From Saprospiraceae bacterium (GTDB lineage Bacteria; Bacteroidota; Bacteroidia; Chitinophagales; Saprospiraceae), in NCBI GenBank assembly GCA_028280415.1, contig JANQLV010000047.1:1-64000 (forward strand): a stretch of DNA of 64,000 nt, read 5' to 3'. The notes under the pieces were generated by a model that worked only from the letters and a program-made list of their open reading frames with translations, did not search any database and was not told the origin of the DNA. The position numbers and the translations under genes were made by a program. Positions 17,194 to 27,294 of this stretch are shown here, piece by piece. The number at the start of each line of letters is the position of its first letter. The first letter of the stretch is position 1.

Positions 17194-18516
17194 ATGAAAT
17201 CACTTTTCATCAGCTTCTGCTGCCTATTGACCTTTCAGGCTATACTTGCTCAAAGCAGCACAGATTTTTATAAAAAAGCCAAAAAGGCTTTTGACAAGTA
17301 TCAACAAAGTGAAGATACAGAGAAACTGGAAGAAGCCAGAAGTAATATTCTCAAAGCGCTCAAAGGAGTAGAGCAGTTGGATGATAAAAAAGCGACCAAA
17401 ATCTGGATGCAGGCCGGGGAGATTTATAATGAGGCTGCGTACCGGGATTATAAAATGCTTTTAGTGGATGTTCATCACCAAGCCAATTATCCCAATGCAG
17501 CCGAAGATGCCTTTCAGGCTTTCAGGAATGCTGTTTCAAAAGCTGATAAAAAATGGGATAAAAGCAATGCCATGGAAGAAATGTTGAAAACAGCTACTTT
17601 CATTTCCAATGAAGGCATAGCGGCATACAACAAAGGCATTTACGATCAGGCATTTGCTTCCTTTACCAAGGTATTGGAAATAAGAGATTATTTGAATGGC
17701 CACGAACACACTTCGATTTTAAGTAAAAAAGGCGCCTATAAAAAACACCTGTTTCGCACCGCCTTATCCGCACAAAAATCCGGAGAAAACGAAGCGGCTA
17801 TTATTTACTTCGAAGAGCTTAGAGATACCAAATATAATGATCCGGTAATCTATAGTTCCCTATCCGATCTGTATTTTAAGGAAGACAAGAAAGAAAAATC
17901 GTTTAGGACCATCAAAGAGGGACGGAAAATATATCCGGATGATGAGGGTTTAATGATTGCTGAAATTAATTATTACCTGAAAAAAGAGGAATTGGATATA
18001 TTGATAGAAAAACTGGAGGCTGCGGCCGGGCAAAATCCTGAAAACGTGTCTATCCTTTCAGCACTGGGACATAGCTATAATCAATTACAAATTCAGGAAG
18101 CAGAGAAAGGTAATTTTACGGATGCTCAAATGAATTTCCAAAAGTCTATGGATTTTTTCAGCAGAGCCCTGGAAGTAGAGGGCACTTATGCTCCTGCTTT
18201 ATACAATATCGGGGCATTGTATTATAATAAAGCAGCTATTATCACCCAAGAGCTTCAAAGCCTGGAAAAAGATAATTCTGCGAAAGGTATCCGTGCCTTT
18301 AGTGCGAAGAAATCTGAAATGTCCACTCTTTTGGATCTCGCTTTGCCCTATTTTCAAAGAGCTGAAGCCGTCAATCCCAATGATCAGGCAACGCTTTTGG
18401 CTTTAAAAGAAATATATGTCCGCAAAAGTAATGATCCGATGATTCAGGAAATGTCAAACAGACTGGAGCAAATAAATGCCGGACAGATTATAGAGCAAAG
18501 CCATTTTGGAAATTGA
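17194..18516 (+). CDS. Secreted tetratricopeptide-repeat protein
   Basis: This 440-aa protein has a signal peptide (MKSLFISFCCLLTFQAILA) and at least five TPR-like helix pairs (for example GIAAYNKGIYDQAFASFTKV and ALYNIGALYYNKAA). There is no enzymatic domain, lipobox or T9SS tail, so it is likely a periplasmic scaffold. TPR proteins directly downstream of gyrA are common in Bacteroidota, but their function is not established. It may be co-transcribed with gyrA by read-through of the hairpin between them. Confidence 0.8.
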   Translation: MKSLFISFCCLLTFQAILAQSSTDFYKKAKKAFDKYQQSEDTEKLEEARSNILKALKGVEQLDDKKATKIWMQAGEIYNEAAYRDYKMLLVDVHHQANYPNAAEDAFQAFRNAVSKADKKWDKSNAMEEMLKTATFISNEGIAAYNKGIYDQAFASFTKVLEIRDYLNGHEHTSILSKKGAYKKHLFRTALSAQKSGENEAAIIYFEELRDTKYNDPVIYSSLSDLYFKEDKKEKSFRTIKEGRKIYPDDEGLMIAEINYYLKKEELDILIEKLEAAAGQNPENVSILSALGHSYNQLQIQEAEKGNFTDAQMNFQKSMDFFSRALEVEGTYAPALYNIGALYYNKAAIITQELQSLEKDNSAKGIRAFSAKKSEMSTLLDLALPYFQRAEAVNPNDQATLLALKEIYVRKSNDPMIQEMSNRLEQINAGQIIEQSHFGN

Positions 18517-18605
18517 TTAATGTCGGGTTGATAACAACTCAGTAAGGTCTTAACTTTCAACCTTTTATAAATAACTACGTTTATTCAGTATAAAAATCAA
18601 TAAAT

Positions 18606-19565
18606 ATGAAACGTAGGAAATTCATCAAAGGCTCAGCAATAATTGGTGCGAGCATGGTTACTCCTGGTTTAGTAGGCTGTAATTCGGGAATGCTTGGAAA
18701 TGCCACTTATCGAAAGGTTTACAGGGTTTTGAATGCCGACCGTACCAAAGTGGGTACTCTACCCATTCTCCGGGCATTTGCAGGAGATCAGAATGACTAC
18801 GTTTCTCCATACGTTTTATTTGACGAATTCGGTCCGGTGGATGTAAAAGCCGGGGATTCTCCTTTAAGGGTAGATGCGCATCCGCATGCCGGAGTGATCC
18901 CGACCACTTATTTTATAGAGGGGAACGGACATCATAAAGATAGTCTGAATTACGATTTCCAAATTGGTAAGGGAGATTTTATGATGTTTAGTTCGGGCAG
19001 GGGAGCGATTCATATGGAAGAAACCGGACAACAATTATTTGAAAACGGAGGGGCTTATCACGGTTTTCAAATTTGGCTAAATATGCCTTCAAAATATAAG
19101 TTCATCGCACCTACTACCCATGTTTTCAATGATGAACAAATGGATTCCATTGAAAATGATAATTTTTCAGCCAAGGTTATTTTAGGGGAACTATACACCG
19201 CAAAATCAAAAGTAGAACTATTATCTCCTGCCTTTTATTTTCACATCAAAATGAAAGCAGATGGTCGTCTGGACATTCCTACTGATCCTACCCATAACGC
19301 ATTTATTTATGTCATAAAAGGAGCATTGGAAATAGAAGGTCAGAAGGCATTAAAAACCAATCAAATTGCCCTTTATCAAAGAGGCGATTCCCTAATAAAT
19401 ATCTACTCAGAAAAAGGGGCGGAAATACTGGTTTTGGGAGGAAAACCACTTGATGAAGTTGTATATTCCTATGGACCTTTTGTAATGAATACTGCCGAAC
19501 AAATCAATCTGTGCATACAGAACTATCAAAACGGCAAAATGGGTAATCCGGATTTGGTAAATTAA
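18606..19565 (+). CDS. Exported pirin-family protein (lipoprotein-type N-terminus)
   Basis: This 319-aa bicupin is of the pirin family. The four metal ligands are conserved: H92 and H94 in DAHPHAG, and H136 and E138 in GAIHMEE. Pirins are usually cytoplasmic quercetinase-like or redox-sensing iron proteins. This one starts MKRRKFIKGSAIIGA, a twin-arginine-like signal, and has LVGC (C25) in the position of a lipobox, so it seems exported, possibly folded with its metal, and lipid-anchored. The second cupin half (about 200-300) lacks a full metal site, as normal. It is a single gene with no recognisable partner nearby. Confidence 0.85.
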   Translation: MKRRKFIKGSAIIGASMVTPGLVGCNSGMLGNATYRKVYRVLNADRTKVGTLPILRAFAGDQNDYVSPYVLFDEFGPVDVKAGDSPLRVDAHPHAGVIPTTYFIEGNGHHKDSLNYDFQIGKGDFMMFSSGRGAIHMEETGQQLFENGGAYHGFQIWLNMPSKYKFIAPTTHVFNDEQMDSIENDNFSAKVILGELYTAKSKVELLSPAFYFHIKMKADGRLDIPTDPTHNAFIYVIKGALEIEGQKALKTNQIALYQRGDSLINIYSEKGAEILVLGGKPLDEVVYSYGPFVMNTAEQINLCIQNYQNGKMGNPDLVN

Positions 19566-19631
19566 CTCCCAGTCCCAAATACTTTTCCTTTATATCACAG
19601 TCGCCAATCTATGGTGATGGTATATGCACAT

Positions 19632-20126
19632 TTATTGGCGTCCGACAATCCGGATTTCAAATCGGCTGTTTTTTTGATAGGCTTTTTCTTTATCCGCTTC
19701 AGATTCCATTTGATCAATTTCTTCTGTTGAAATTATCGGAACCGTTCCTCCGTAGCCGATTGCTATAATTCGTTCTTCTTCAATCCCCATACTTCCCAGT
19801 TTATCCTTAATTCCTTGAGCATAGTTTTGCGTTAATCTCCGATTATATCGATGTGTTCCTCTTTGATCGGAATGGCTTCCTATTTCAATTATTAGATTTG
19901 GGTTATTATTTAAAAACTGATTGAGGGCATTTAGAGTTTGGGCATTTATTTCGAATTTCTCACAAGGAGCTACTGAGCAAGGACCATCGAAGTCAAACTG
20001 AAAATTTAATTCTTTAGTTTGACCTATAGGAAATAAATCCTCTTCCCAATTAAACGCATCAATTTGACCAATAGCATTAATCGTAATAAAAAAGGATAAA
20101 AACAGGCTCAGCGTAAATTTGTTCAT
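19632..20126 (-). CDS. OmpA-like peptidoglycan-binding protein
   Basis: This short 164-aa protein has a signal peptide (MNKFTLSLFLSFFITINAIGQ), a 40-residue linker with a Cys pair (C-S-V-A-P-C), and an OmpA C-terminal domain (IEIGSHSDQRGTHRYNRRLT, with the peptidoglycan-binding Asp and Arg). No barrel or lipobox is present, so it is a soluble periplasmic or T9SS-independent envelope protein binding peptidoglycan. The DKEKAYQKNSRFEIRI end is typical of the domain. Confidence 0.88.
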   Translation of the reverse strand: MNKFTLSLFLSFFITINAIGQIDAFNWEEDLFPIGQTKELNFQFDFDGPCSVAPCEKFEINAQTLNALNQFLNNNPNLIIEIGSHSDQRGTHRYNRRLTQNYAQGIKDKLGSMGIEEERIIAIGYGGTVPIISTEEIDQMESEADKEKAYQKNSRFEIRIVGRQ

Positions 20127-20455
20127 AATTTAATTTTGAAGTAGTATGTAAATAAATTACCGCTCTTCAATTTATTATTTTTATTTATTGTTTCCAATCT
20201 ATATGCGGTTTATTTTAAATATGTTTTATTTAATTACTTAGACTATCTGGAATCATTTTGAAAACCATATTTTCAAATTAAAGATTTTTTTCTTATATTT
20301 ATCTGACAACCCAATAGTTGCGAAATAAATTAAGGCTTATCTGATTCGCACTAAATTCACTATTTCACTGTCTGACACATGTTTTGATTCTTTTGAATTG
20401 GTAGGAACTACACTACCATTTTACTTTTATATTATCTCACCTAAATAAAGCTATT
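20127..20455. other. Divergent intergenic region, 329 bp
   Basis: An AT-rich region between the OmpA-like gene and the beta-helix gene. It contains a perfect 8-bp hairpin (20257-20264 with 20270-20277, loop CCATA) followed 11 bases later by a T-run; no gene lies upstream on that strand. TTACTTTTA at 20421 is a near-match to the -7 box for the plus-strand gene. Confidence 0.5.
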
Positions 20456-23299
20456 ATGAAATCTTTATTAATTCCCTTTTTGAGCCAAAATCAATTTGGC
20501 AAAAATTTATTTCTTACAATTTGTTGTTGTCTGAGCTTCCATCTGTTAAACGGTCAAGGTTTTGACAGCCAGTATTGTCCAACTGAATCAGCTACGTTTA
20601 CCGGACTTGCAAATAGTACCTTATGCGATGATTACGGCGATCTTAATTGTGAATTTGTTATCGATGCCAGTAATGCTTCCTCCTCTCAAATCGGCTCAAA
20701 CCTTACGGGGCTGGTTGTTTGCATTGAAACCAATTTTACTATTAATAACAACTTCACTTTCGACGATTGTACCGTCAAGATATCCCCCGGAGTTATCATT
20801 AATGTAATGAATTCCCATACGTTTAAAATTAAGGATTCCAAGCTTTTCGCCTGTGAAGAAATGTGGGATGGAATTAAATTGAACTTCGGTAGCCGGATTG
20901 AAACTTCTAATTCCAACATTGAAGACGCGGATAAAGCCATTCAATCCAGTACGGCTTCCAGATTGTACATCACGGGAACAACTTTCAATCGCAATCGAGT
21001 CGGCATATTTTTGGAAAGGAACTGGTTATTCAGACCTAAGATCATTCAGTTTTTTAATAATAAATTCACTTGTGATGCCCCTTTAAATGGTACAGCCAAT
21101 GAAATTACCTTTGCCGGACTGCATTTAATCAGAGTTCCTTTATATGCCAAAAGCATTCTGGGAATTTCCCAGTTCAGGGATTTACAATACGGCATCTACT
21201 CTGAAAAATACAATACCATTTCTTTCCGAAATTTCTTTTTGATAAATATCAGAGAATCCGGTGTCTTTCTGGAAAAAGGGAATCTCATAGTCAGAAATTC
21301 CTTTTTCAATCAATTCCATAAAAAAGGAATTGAAGCATATGATATTAATCGCCTTGATGTGATGCATGCAACTTTCAATTATGAAAACGGAGGTATTTCT
21401 GCACCTGGCCCCGATGGTATTGGAATTTATGGTGAGAATTTCTTAGTCAATTCCAAAGTAAATATTAATGACTGTAATTTTAATATTACAGGATCGGAGG
21501 CAGCATTTCAAAATTCTTTTGGCATTTATATGAAAGCCAGTACCTCGATTGGACAAAACACTAAAGTATTGGTCTTTGATTCCGATTTTAGAATTGATGC
21601 AGATACCGGTGATGCAATAAGAATTGAAGGCGATTATACTGGTGCAGAGGAAATCAGGGTCGAACTCAACCGGTTCAACGATTGCCGAGATGCCAGAAGT
21701 CTGATCCATTTGAATGATGGAGACAAAGAAAATGCAACCATTGTACACAATACGATTGATGGAAATAATACTACCGTTAATCCATTTGTTTTTCCAACTT
21801 ATGGGATTAACCTGGAAGGATCCAGCGGGGCAAATAATGAGGTGAGTAACAATAATTTTTTAGTTGATTATTCGATCATCCCAAGTATCGCCAATTGTAG
21901 CCGTGGTATCAGAGCTAATTTTTTCCAAAACACCCGCTATTGCGAAAATAGTCTGGCGGATGTCCCGGTCGGTATGAATTTTCAGGATGTAAACCTTGGC
22001 ACACAACTGTTGAGCAATCAATTTATTGGTGGTTCAAAAATGTTACAACTCGACGGTATTATTGGTCAGCAAGGAGCAATTGGCGGAGATCATAATGGAA
22101 ATACCTGGTTGCGAAAAATTGCTTTTGTTACTGCTTCGGCACATGCCGAATGTCTATCCGGGAATTGCGATCTTTCTCAAATCTTTGTTCATACCGAACA
22201 AATGACTACTTCATCCACAACACCTGTTCACCATCCTGAAAATATTGATCCACCTGCGGACTGGTTTATTGTTGACTTCAATGGCGCACCCGTTAATAAC
22301 TGCATAAACCAGCTGGTTGATCCCGGTTCCAACCAGCTTTATACAACAATTGCTACAGGAGGATTAAATGAAGCGATAGGTTCTACCTGGGAAGCCGAAC
22401 GCTATTTGTTTGATTTGCTGGAAAATGAAACATCAGTCATATCTCAGGACGAGGCATTCGGTAACTTTCATACGAATAATATTAATTCAAGTATTGGAAA
22501 ATTTCGAAATATCCAAAATTCCCTGAAATCAATTTTTAACCAACCTGGACGACTGCTTGACAAACAGTCAAATGATGATGAATGGTTTTCGGTTCATGAT
22601 GCCCTGGATGTTATAGAAGAACAAATCGATACCTATGGCCTGACTCCCGGGCTTGCTGATCAAAAAGAAGAACTTCTGGATAAATTAGTTGATACAGATG
22701 ATGCGGTATCAGAAATTATAGCGTTTTACAATACTGAAATAGCCTCTAGTACCGATGCTCTGCTTATTGAAAATGGAGGCATAGCAGTAAATGAAATATT
22801 TGAAACCAATGAGAAAACGGTAAATGATATTATACTGACTAATTTAACTAGCCAGGAAACAATACTTAGCCAGCAACAGTTAGATTTGTTAATTTCGATT
22901 GCTATTCAATGTCCCCGGGAAGGAGGGACGGCTGTTTATCGGGCAAGAGGTTTATTACCTACCTGCATTAAAGCGACTTATGAAGAAGACTTTGAAAATT
23001 GCAATGCTGAAGGTGAAATATTCGAAGAACGATCCGAAGACGAATTGTATCTGACGAATAATCAGTTGTTCAGCATTACGCCAAACCCAGCCCGCGATCA
23101 TATTAATATTTCTTTGTCAAAAACAATGGGTGGAGATATGTATATTTATGATTCTTTTGGGCGACTGCTACATAGTGAAAATATAGCTGAAGGACAAAAT
23201 AACCTTTCTCTCAAACTGGATCATCCGAAAGGTTTATATTATTGTTCTATCCAGTGGAGGGATGGCTCAGCGGAAGCTGAAGCTTTCATTATTCAATAG
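20456..23299 (+). CDS. Large T9SS surface protein with right-handed beta-helix
   Basis: This 947-aa protein has an N-terminal signal sequence in a long hydrophobic start. Residues of about 80-560 alternate short beta strands with Asn/Gly turns (SNSNIEDADKAI, GTTFNRNRVGIFL, LNRFNDCRDAR), the pattern of right-handed parallel beta-helix repeats seen in pectate-lyase-like surface proteins. A less repetitive, more helical part follows (about 640-840), and the end is a T9SS type A sorting domain (FSITPNPARDHI, GLYYCSIQW). No catalytic residues can be assigned. It is likely a cell-surface adhesin or polysaccharide-binding protein. The next plus-strand gene is also T9SS cargo. Confidence 0.8.
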   Translation: MKSLLIPFLSQNQFGKNLFLTICCCLSFHLLNGQGFDSQYCPTESATFTGLANSTLCDDYGDLNCEFVIDASNASSSQIGSNLTGLVVCIETNFTINNNFTFDDCTVKISPGVIINVMNSHTFKIKDSKLFACEEMWDGIKLNFGSRIETSNSNIEDADKAIQSSTASRLYITGTTFNRNRVGIFLERNWLFRPKIIQFFNNKFTCDAPLNGTANEITFAGLHLIRVPLYAKSILGISQFRDLQYGIYSEKYNTISFRNFFLINIRESGVFLEKGNLIVRNSFFNQFHKKGIEAYDINRLDVMHATFNYENGGISAPGPDGIGIYGENFLVNSKVNINDCNFNITGSEAAFQNSFGIYMKASTSIGQNTKVLVFDSDFRIDADTGDAIRIEGDYTGAEEIRVELNRFNDCRDARSLIHLNDGDKENATIVHNTIDGNNTTVNPFVFPTYGINLEGSSGANNEVSNNNFLVDYSIIPSIANCSRGIRANFFQNTRYCENSLADVPVGMNFQDVNLGTQLLSNQFIGGSKMLQLDGIIGQQGAIGGDHNGNTWLRKIAFVTASAHAECLSGNCDLSQIFVHTEQMTTSSTTPVHHPENIDPPADWFIVDFNGAPVNNCINQLVDPGSNQLYTTIATGGLNEAIGSTWEAERYLFDLLENETSVISQDEAFGNFHTNNINSSIGKFRNIQNSLKSIFNQPGRLLDKQSNDDEWFSVHDALDVIEEQIDTYGLTPGLADQKEELLDKLVDTDDAVSEIIAFYNTEIASSTDALLIENGGIAVNEIFETNEKTVNDIILTNLTSQETILSQQQLDLLISIAIQCPREGGTAVYRARGLLPTCIKATYEEDFENCNAEGEIFEERSEDELYLTNNQLFSITPNPARDHINISLSKTMGGDMYIYDSFGRLLHSENIAEGQNNLSLKLDHPKGLYYCSIQWRDGSAEAEAFIIQ

Positions 23300-23460
23300 C
23301 GTTTAAGATTTTTTCGAACAGGACTCATTCCAGATTTTTTGATTAATCAATCTCGAAATTAGCTAAGAAAGTCGATACTGATATTGATCTGTGCACACAT
23401 TTTTATCTATTTTTAAGTATTTGAAAAATCCAGGATGACTCCTGTTTATAACTTGTTTAA

Positions 23461-24960
23461 ATGAGGTTTTTCTTTGCATTATATCTCTGTTTATTTGTGA
23501 ATTTTGTTTTAGCACAAAACAAACAGGATATCAATTGGATAATTGGCCAACAAAGTGAAATTTTACTGGATTTTAGCGATGACTCTTTCAATATACTGCT
23601 TAGAGAGGAATTAGATTCCTTTTCAATGACCAGCACGAATATATGCATGTCCGATCCCAGTGGTCAATTACTCTTTTATTCTAATGGTTGTGTCATCAGA
23701 GATGTTTCTGATGCGTTCATGCAGAATGGTGCAGGGATTAATCCGGGACTGGTACAAGACTTCTATTGCCAAAGCGGAACATTTTCCAGCCCGGTATTGC
23801 AGGGCGGAATCAGTTTGCCTTGCCCGAGCAATCCAGATATCTATTATCTGTTTAACCTCGATTTAGACATAATAGCATATGATACGACTACCAATCTCGA
23901 TCCAAAGCGACTGTATTATCAGGTTATTGATATGAGTATGAATGATGGCTTAGGAGCTGTAATCGAAAAAAACAAGATTGCAGTTGAGGATTCTTTGGCA
24001 TTGGCCAGGGGACAGTTGCAAGCGGTCAAACACGCCAATGGAACGGACTGGTGGATCATTGTGCCCAAGGCTGTCTCTAATTGCTATCATTTATTGCTCC
24101 TGACTTCGAACGGAATTGAGCATTCGAAATTAGAATGCGCAGGAGAGTCCTGGGAAGTACGACACGGTATTGGACAAGCTGTATTTTCACCTGATGGCAG
24201 CAAGTTTGCTCGTTTTAATCCCTGGAACGGATTGCATATTTTTGATTTTGATCGTTGTGAAGGAAAATTGTCAAATCCGATAGCTATCACTTTTCCACAA
24301 GAAAACTTTCAGGCTGCAGGTTTGGCGATATCTCCCAATTCGAGATTTCTTTATGCTGCCGCCAGGACCAGGCTCTATCAATTTGATCTGCAAGCAGGAA
24401 ATATCCCCGAAAGCAGAATACTGATTGATACACTGGATACTCAAAACTTCCCTGCATTCGGTGCCGTATTTTATCTTTCACAGCTTGCTCCGGATGGTAA
24501 AATTTATATCGCAGGGATCAGCAGTCATCAATTCTATCATGTCATCAACGCACCGGACAGTCTGGGGATAGCCTGCGATTTTATGCAAAATAGTGTAGGC
24601 TTACCCGCTCTGAATTTTGTAAGTATTCCCAATTTTCCGAATTATAATTTGGGTATGGCTGATGAGTTTTGTGATTCTACAGTTTCTACGGATAACAGTA
24701 CACTATCCCGGGAATCGGAGTGGACAATCTTTCCCAATCCCGCCGACACCTATCTTGTTATTTCGAAGTCATCGCCATTAGTTGAGTCCGGCATTTTACA
24801 GTTCAGACTTTTTGACTCGATAGGAAATGCTCTGTTTACAACAGTATTTGGAACCGGGCAAGCTCTTGATTTACCACAACTTGCCAAGGGTATCTATATC
24901 TACCAGATTTTCGATGAACAGAACGTTTATCAATCCGGAAAACTTTGTATTGAAAATTGA
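23461..24960 (+). CDS. T9SS surface protein with beta-propeller-like domain
   Basis: This 499-aa protein has a signal peptide (MRFFFALYLCLFVNFVLAQ), a central region with WD40/YVTN-like blade motifs (QAVFSPDGSKFARF, LAISPNSRFLYAA, LAPDGKIYIAG) and a T9SS type A sorting domain (WTIFPNPADTYL, GIYIYQIFD). This architecture is frequent in Saprospiria and related groups, in proteins that show no enzymatic motif. Its role on the cell surface is unknown. It lies 161 bases after the beta-helix gene in the same direction. Confidence 0.82.
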   Translation: MRFFFALYLCLFVNFVLAQNKQDINWIIGQQSEILLDFSDDSFNILLREELDSFSMTSTNICMSDPSGQLLFYSNGCVIRDVSDAFMQNGAGINPGLVQDFYCQSGTFSSPVLQGGISLPCPSNPDIYYLFNLDLDIIAYDTTTNLDPKRLYYQVIDMSMNDGLGAVIEKNKIAVEDSLALARGQLQAVKHANGTDWWIIVPKAVSNCYHLLLLTSNGIEHSKLECAGESWEVRHGIGQAVFSPDGSKFARFNPWNGLHIFDFDRCEGKLSNPIAITFPQENFQAAGLAISPNSRFLYAAARTRLYQFDLQAGNIPESRILIDTLDTQNFPAFGAVFYLSQLAPDGKIYIAGISSHQFYHVINAPDSLGIACDFMQNSVGLPALNFVSIPNFPNYNLGMADEFCDSTVSTDNSTLSRESEWTIFPNPADTYLVISKSSPLVESGILQFRLFDSIGNALFTTVFGTGQALDLPQLAKGIYIYQIFDEQNVYQSGKLCIEN

Positions 24961-25029
24961 GTAATTTTCGTGTTTTATACTTAATTTTCTAAATCTTCCG
25001 GTGAATACTGATCTTTAAGCTAAAAGCAT

Positions 25030-27204
25030 TTGAAAGACATTCTACTTTTAACGCCTCCATTTACTCAGCTGAATACACCTTATCCGGCTACAGCCTACCT
25101 CAAAGGCTTTTTGAATACAATAAACATTACTTCCTTCCAAATGGACCTTGGAATTGAGGTCATTTTGAAATTGTTCTCTAAACAGGGGCTGACCAGGCTT
25201 TTCAAATTAGCAGAAAACAGGAACCTGGCAGATGAAAATAGTCGAAGAATACTGGCACTTCAAAACGATTATATCAAAACGATCGATGAAGTCATTCTCT
25301 TCCTACAGGGAAAAAACCAGACCCTGGCGCATCAGATTTGTAGTGGTAATTATTTACCGGAAGCCAATCGTTTTTTACAGCAGGAAGATCTGGAATATGC
25401 ATTCGGATGGATGGGCATTCATGATAAAGCAAAGTATTTATCTACGCTTTACCTGGAAGATATTTCTGATTTCATTGTTGCCAATATCGACGAACATTTT
25501 GGTTTTAGCCGATATGCGGAAAAGCTAGGGCGCAGTGCAAATTCATTTGATGAACTATATGGTTTTTTACAAAAAACGGAAAGTTTAATTGATGAAATCA
25601 GTCTGGAGATTTTAGAAGAAAAAGTACAAGCCATTCAACCCAGGCTTATTGGCTTTTCTGTCCCTTTCCCCGGTAATTTATATAGCGCTTTTCGTTGTGC
25701 CCAATATCTAAAACATAAACATCCCGGTATTAAAATCGCCATGGGAGGTGGTTTTCCCAATACAGAACTAAGATCAGTCTCAGATAGCAGGGTTTTTGAA
25801 TTTTTTGATTTCATCACTTTGGATGACGGGGAACTGCCCATTGAGCTTTTAATTTCCAATATTCATGATCCCTCCGTTTCCAATCCCAATCATCAACTGT
25901 TCAAACGCACTTTTCTCTTAAAAGATGACCTTGTTTTTTACAATAATTTTTCACTGAGAAAGGATTATAAACAGAGCGAAACAGGAACTCCGGATTATTC
26001 GGATTTATTGCTGGACCGCTATATCTCCGTGATTGAAATTGCGAATCCGATGCACAGCCTTTGGAGTGATGGCCGCTGGAACAAGCTTACTATGGCGCAT
26101 GGCTGTTACTGGGGCAAATGTACTTTTTGTGATGTGTCTTTGGATTATATCAAAAATTACCAGCCGGTTGCTGCTGCTTTATTGGTAGATAGAATGGAAC
26201 AAATGATACAGCAGACCGGAGAGCGCGGATTTCATTTCGTAGATGAAGCGGCACCTCCGGCTTTGATGCGGGATGTCGCTATAGAAATTATCCGTAGACA
26301 ATTATCCCTTAGCTGGTGGACCAATATTCGTTTTGAAAAAAGCTTTAGTGCCGATCTTTGTCGGTTGCTAAAAGCATCCGGCTGTATCGCCGTATCCGGT
26401 GGCTTGGAAGTTGCTTCGGATCGACTACTGGATTTAATAAAAAAGGGAGTTACCGTAGAGCAGGTAGCCAGAGTAACACGTAATTTTACCGAAGCGGGGA
26501 TAATGGTACACGCTTATCTGATGTACGGTTATCCCACTCAGACCATACAGGAAACCATAGATAGCCTGGAGATGGTGCGACAGATGTTCGAGCAGAATAT
26601 AATCTACTCTGGTTTCTGGCATCAGTTTGCGCTGACTGCTCATAGCCCAATAGGTTTAAGCCCTGCCGAATATGGAATAGTTCCCGATTACAAAGAAATA
26701 AGCTTTGCCAATAATGATATAGCTTTTGAAGATTCCACGGGGATTGACCATAACCAGTTTAGCTATGGTTTAAAAAAATCCCTTTTTAACTATATGCAGG
26801 GACTTGGTTTTGACTTCCATTTGCAAGAGTGGTTCGATTTTGAAATACCGGAAACCAGCATTCCTGAGAATTATATAGAAAATGCTCTGATATTGGAGGA
26901 AAAAAATCTGTTGAAAAATTCGACTAAGATCATATGGCTGGAAAGCGTTCCTCAGATAAGCGAATGGGCAAATGATCCAGAAGAAGTAAAATTGATCTTT
27001 CACAATAAAACACAAAGCGCAGAGTTGATTGTCGATCGGGAACTAGGGGAGTGGTTAATCCAGATTTTAAGTCAACTATCTATTCACTCAAAAGAGATTA
27101 GAGATTATGGTTTTCTTAAAAAGGAACATAAAGAATTTATCGAAGAATTAGAACAAGTAGAGTTGCTGGATTTTCTAAGAGCGAATGGTTTATTAGTTTT
27201 ATAA
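25030..27204 (+). CDS. B12-binding-type radical SAM protein
   Basis: This 724-aa protein starts at TTG 25030 (K-D-I-L-L-L-T-P-P-F), the common opening of this family; no ATG is available in frame nearby. An N-terminal cobalamin-binding-like Rossmann region (GFSVPFPGNLYSA, IAMGGGFPNT) lacks a DxHxxG motif. The radical SAM cluster motif is GCYWGKCTFC, with spacing CX4CX2C rather than CX3CX2C. A TIM-barrel follows with GGLEVASDRLL and YLMYGYPTQT, and about 150 C-terminal residues are unassigned. Substrate is unknown; relatives perform methylation or rearrangement. Length is larger than the usual 450-600 aa. It is followed by a terminator. Confidence 0.85.
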   Translation: MKDILLLTPPFTQLNTPYPATAYLKGFLNTINITSFQMDLGIEVILKLFSKQGLTRLFKLAENRNLADENSRRILALQNDYIKTIDEVILFLQGKNQTLAHQICSGNYLPEANRFLQQEDLEYAFGWMGIHDKAKYLSTLYLEDISDFIVANIDEHFGFSRYAEKLGRSANSFDELYGFLQKTESLIDEISLEILEEKVQAIQPRLIGFSVPFPGNLYSAFRCAQYLKHKHPGIKIAMGGGFPNTELRSVSDSRVFEFFDFITLDDGELPIELLISNIHDPSVSNPNHQLFKRTFLLKDDLVFYNNFSLRKDYKQSETGTPDYSDLLLDRYISVIEIANPMHSLWSDGRWNKLTMAHGCYWGKCTFCDVSLDYIKNYQPVAAALLVDRMEQMIQQTGERGFHFVDEAAPPALMRDVAIEIIRRQLSLSWWTNIRFEKSFSADLCRLLKASGCIAVSGGLEVASDRLLDLIKKGVTVEQVARVTRNFTEAGIMVHAYLMYGYPTQTIQETIDSLEMVRQMFEQNIIYSGFWHQFALTAHSPIGLSPAEYGIVPDYKEISFANNDIAFEDSTGIDHNQFSYGLKKSLFNYMQGLGFDFHLQEWFDFEIPETSIPENYIENALILEEKNLLKNSTKIIWLESVPQISEWANDPEEVKLIFHNKTQSAELIVDRELGEWLIQILSQLSIHSKEIRDYGFLKKEHKEFIEELEQVELLDFLRANGLLVL

Positions 27205-27213
27205 AAGCCTTCT

Positions 27214-27256
27214 AAAACCAATGCATACACTAACTCTCAGTATACACATTGGTTTT
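27214..27256. terminator. Terminator between radical SAM gene and the convergent gene
   Basis: A perfect 10-bp stem (27214-27223 with 27247-27256) has a 23-nt loop, AAAA at the left end and TTTT at the right end, so it may work in both directions. Confidence 0.65.
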
Positions 27257-27294
27257 ATTTGAATAGTCAAGAGAGTATCTGACAGTTTAAGGCA

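Noticed and set aside
17070-17273. 67-codon frame between gyrA and the TPR gene
   Set aside because: It runs through the 16-bp hairpin and overlaps the signal peptide of the TPR gene in another frame.
19602-19640. Terminator for the pirin gene
   Set aside because: The 7-bp arms are 25 bases apart and there is no T-tract.
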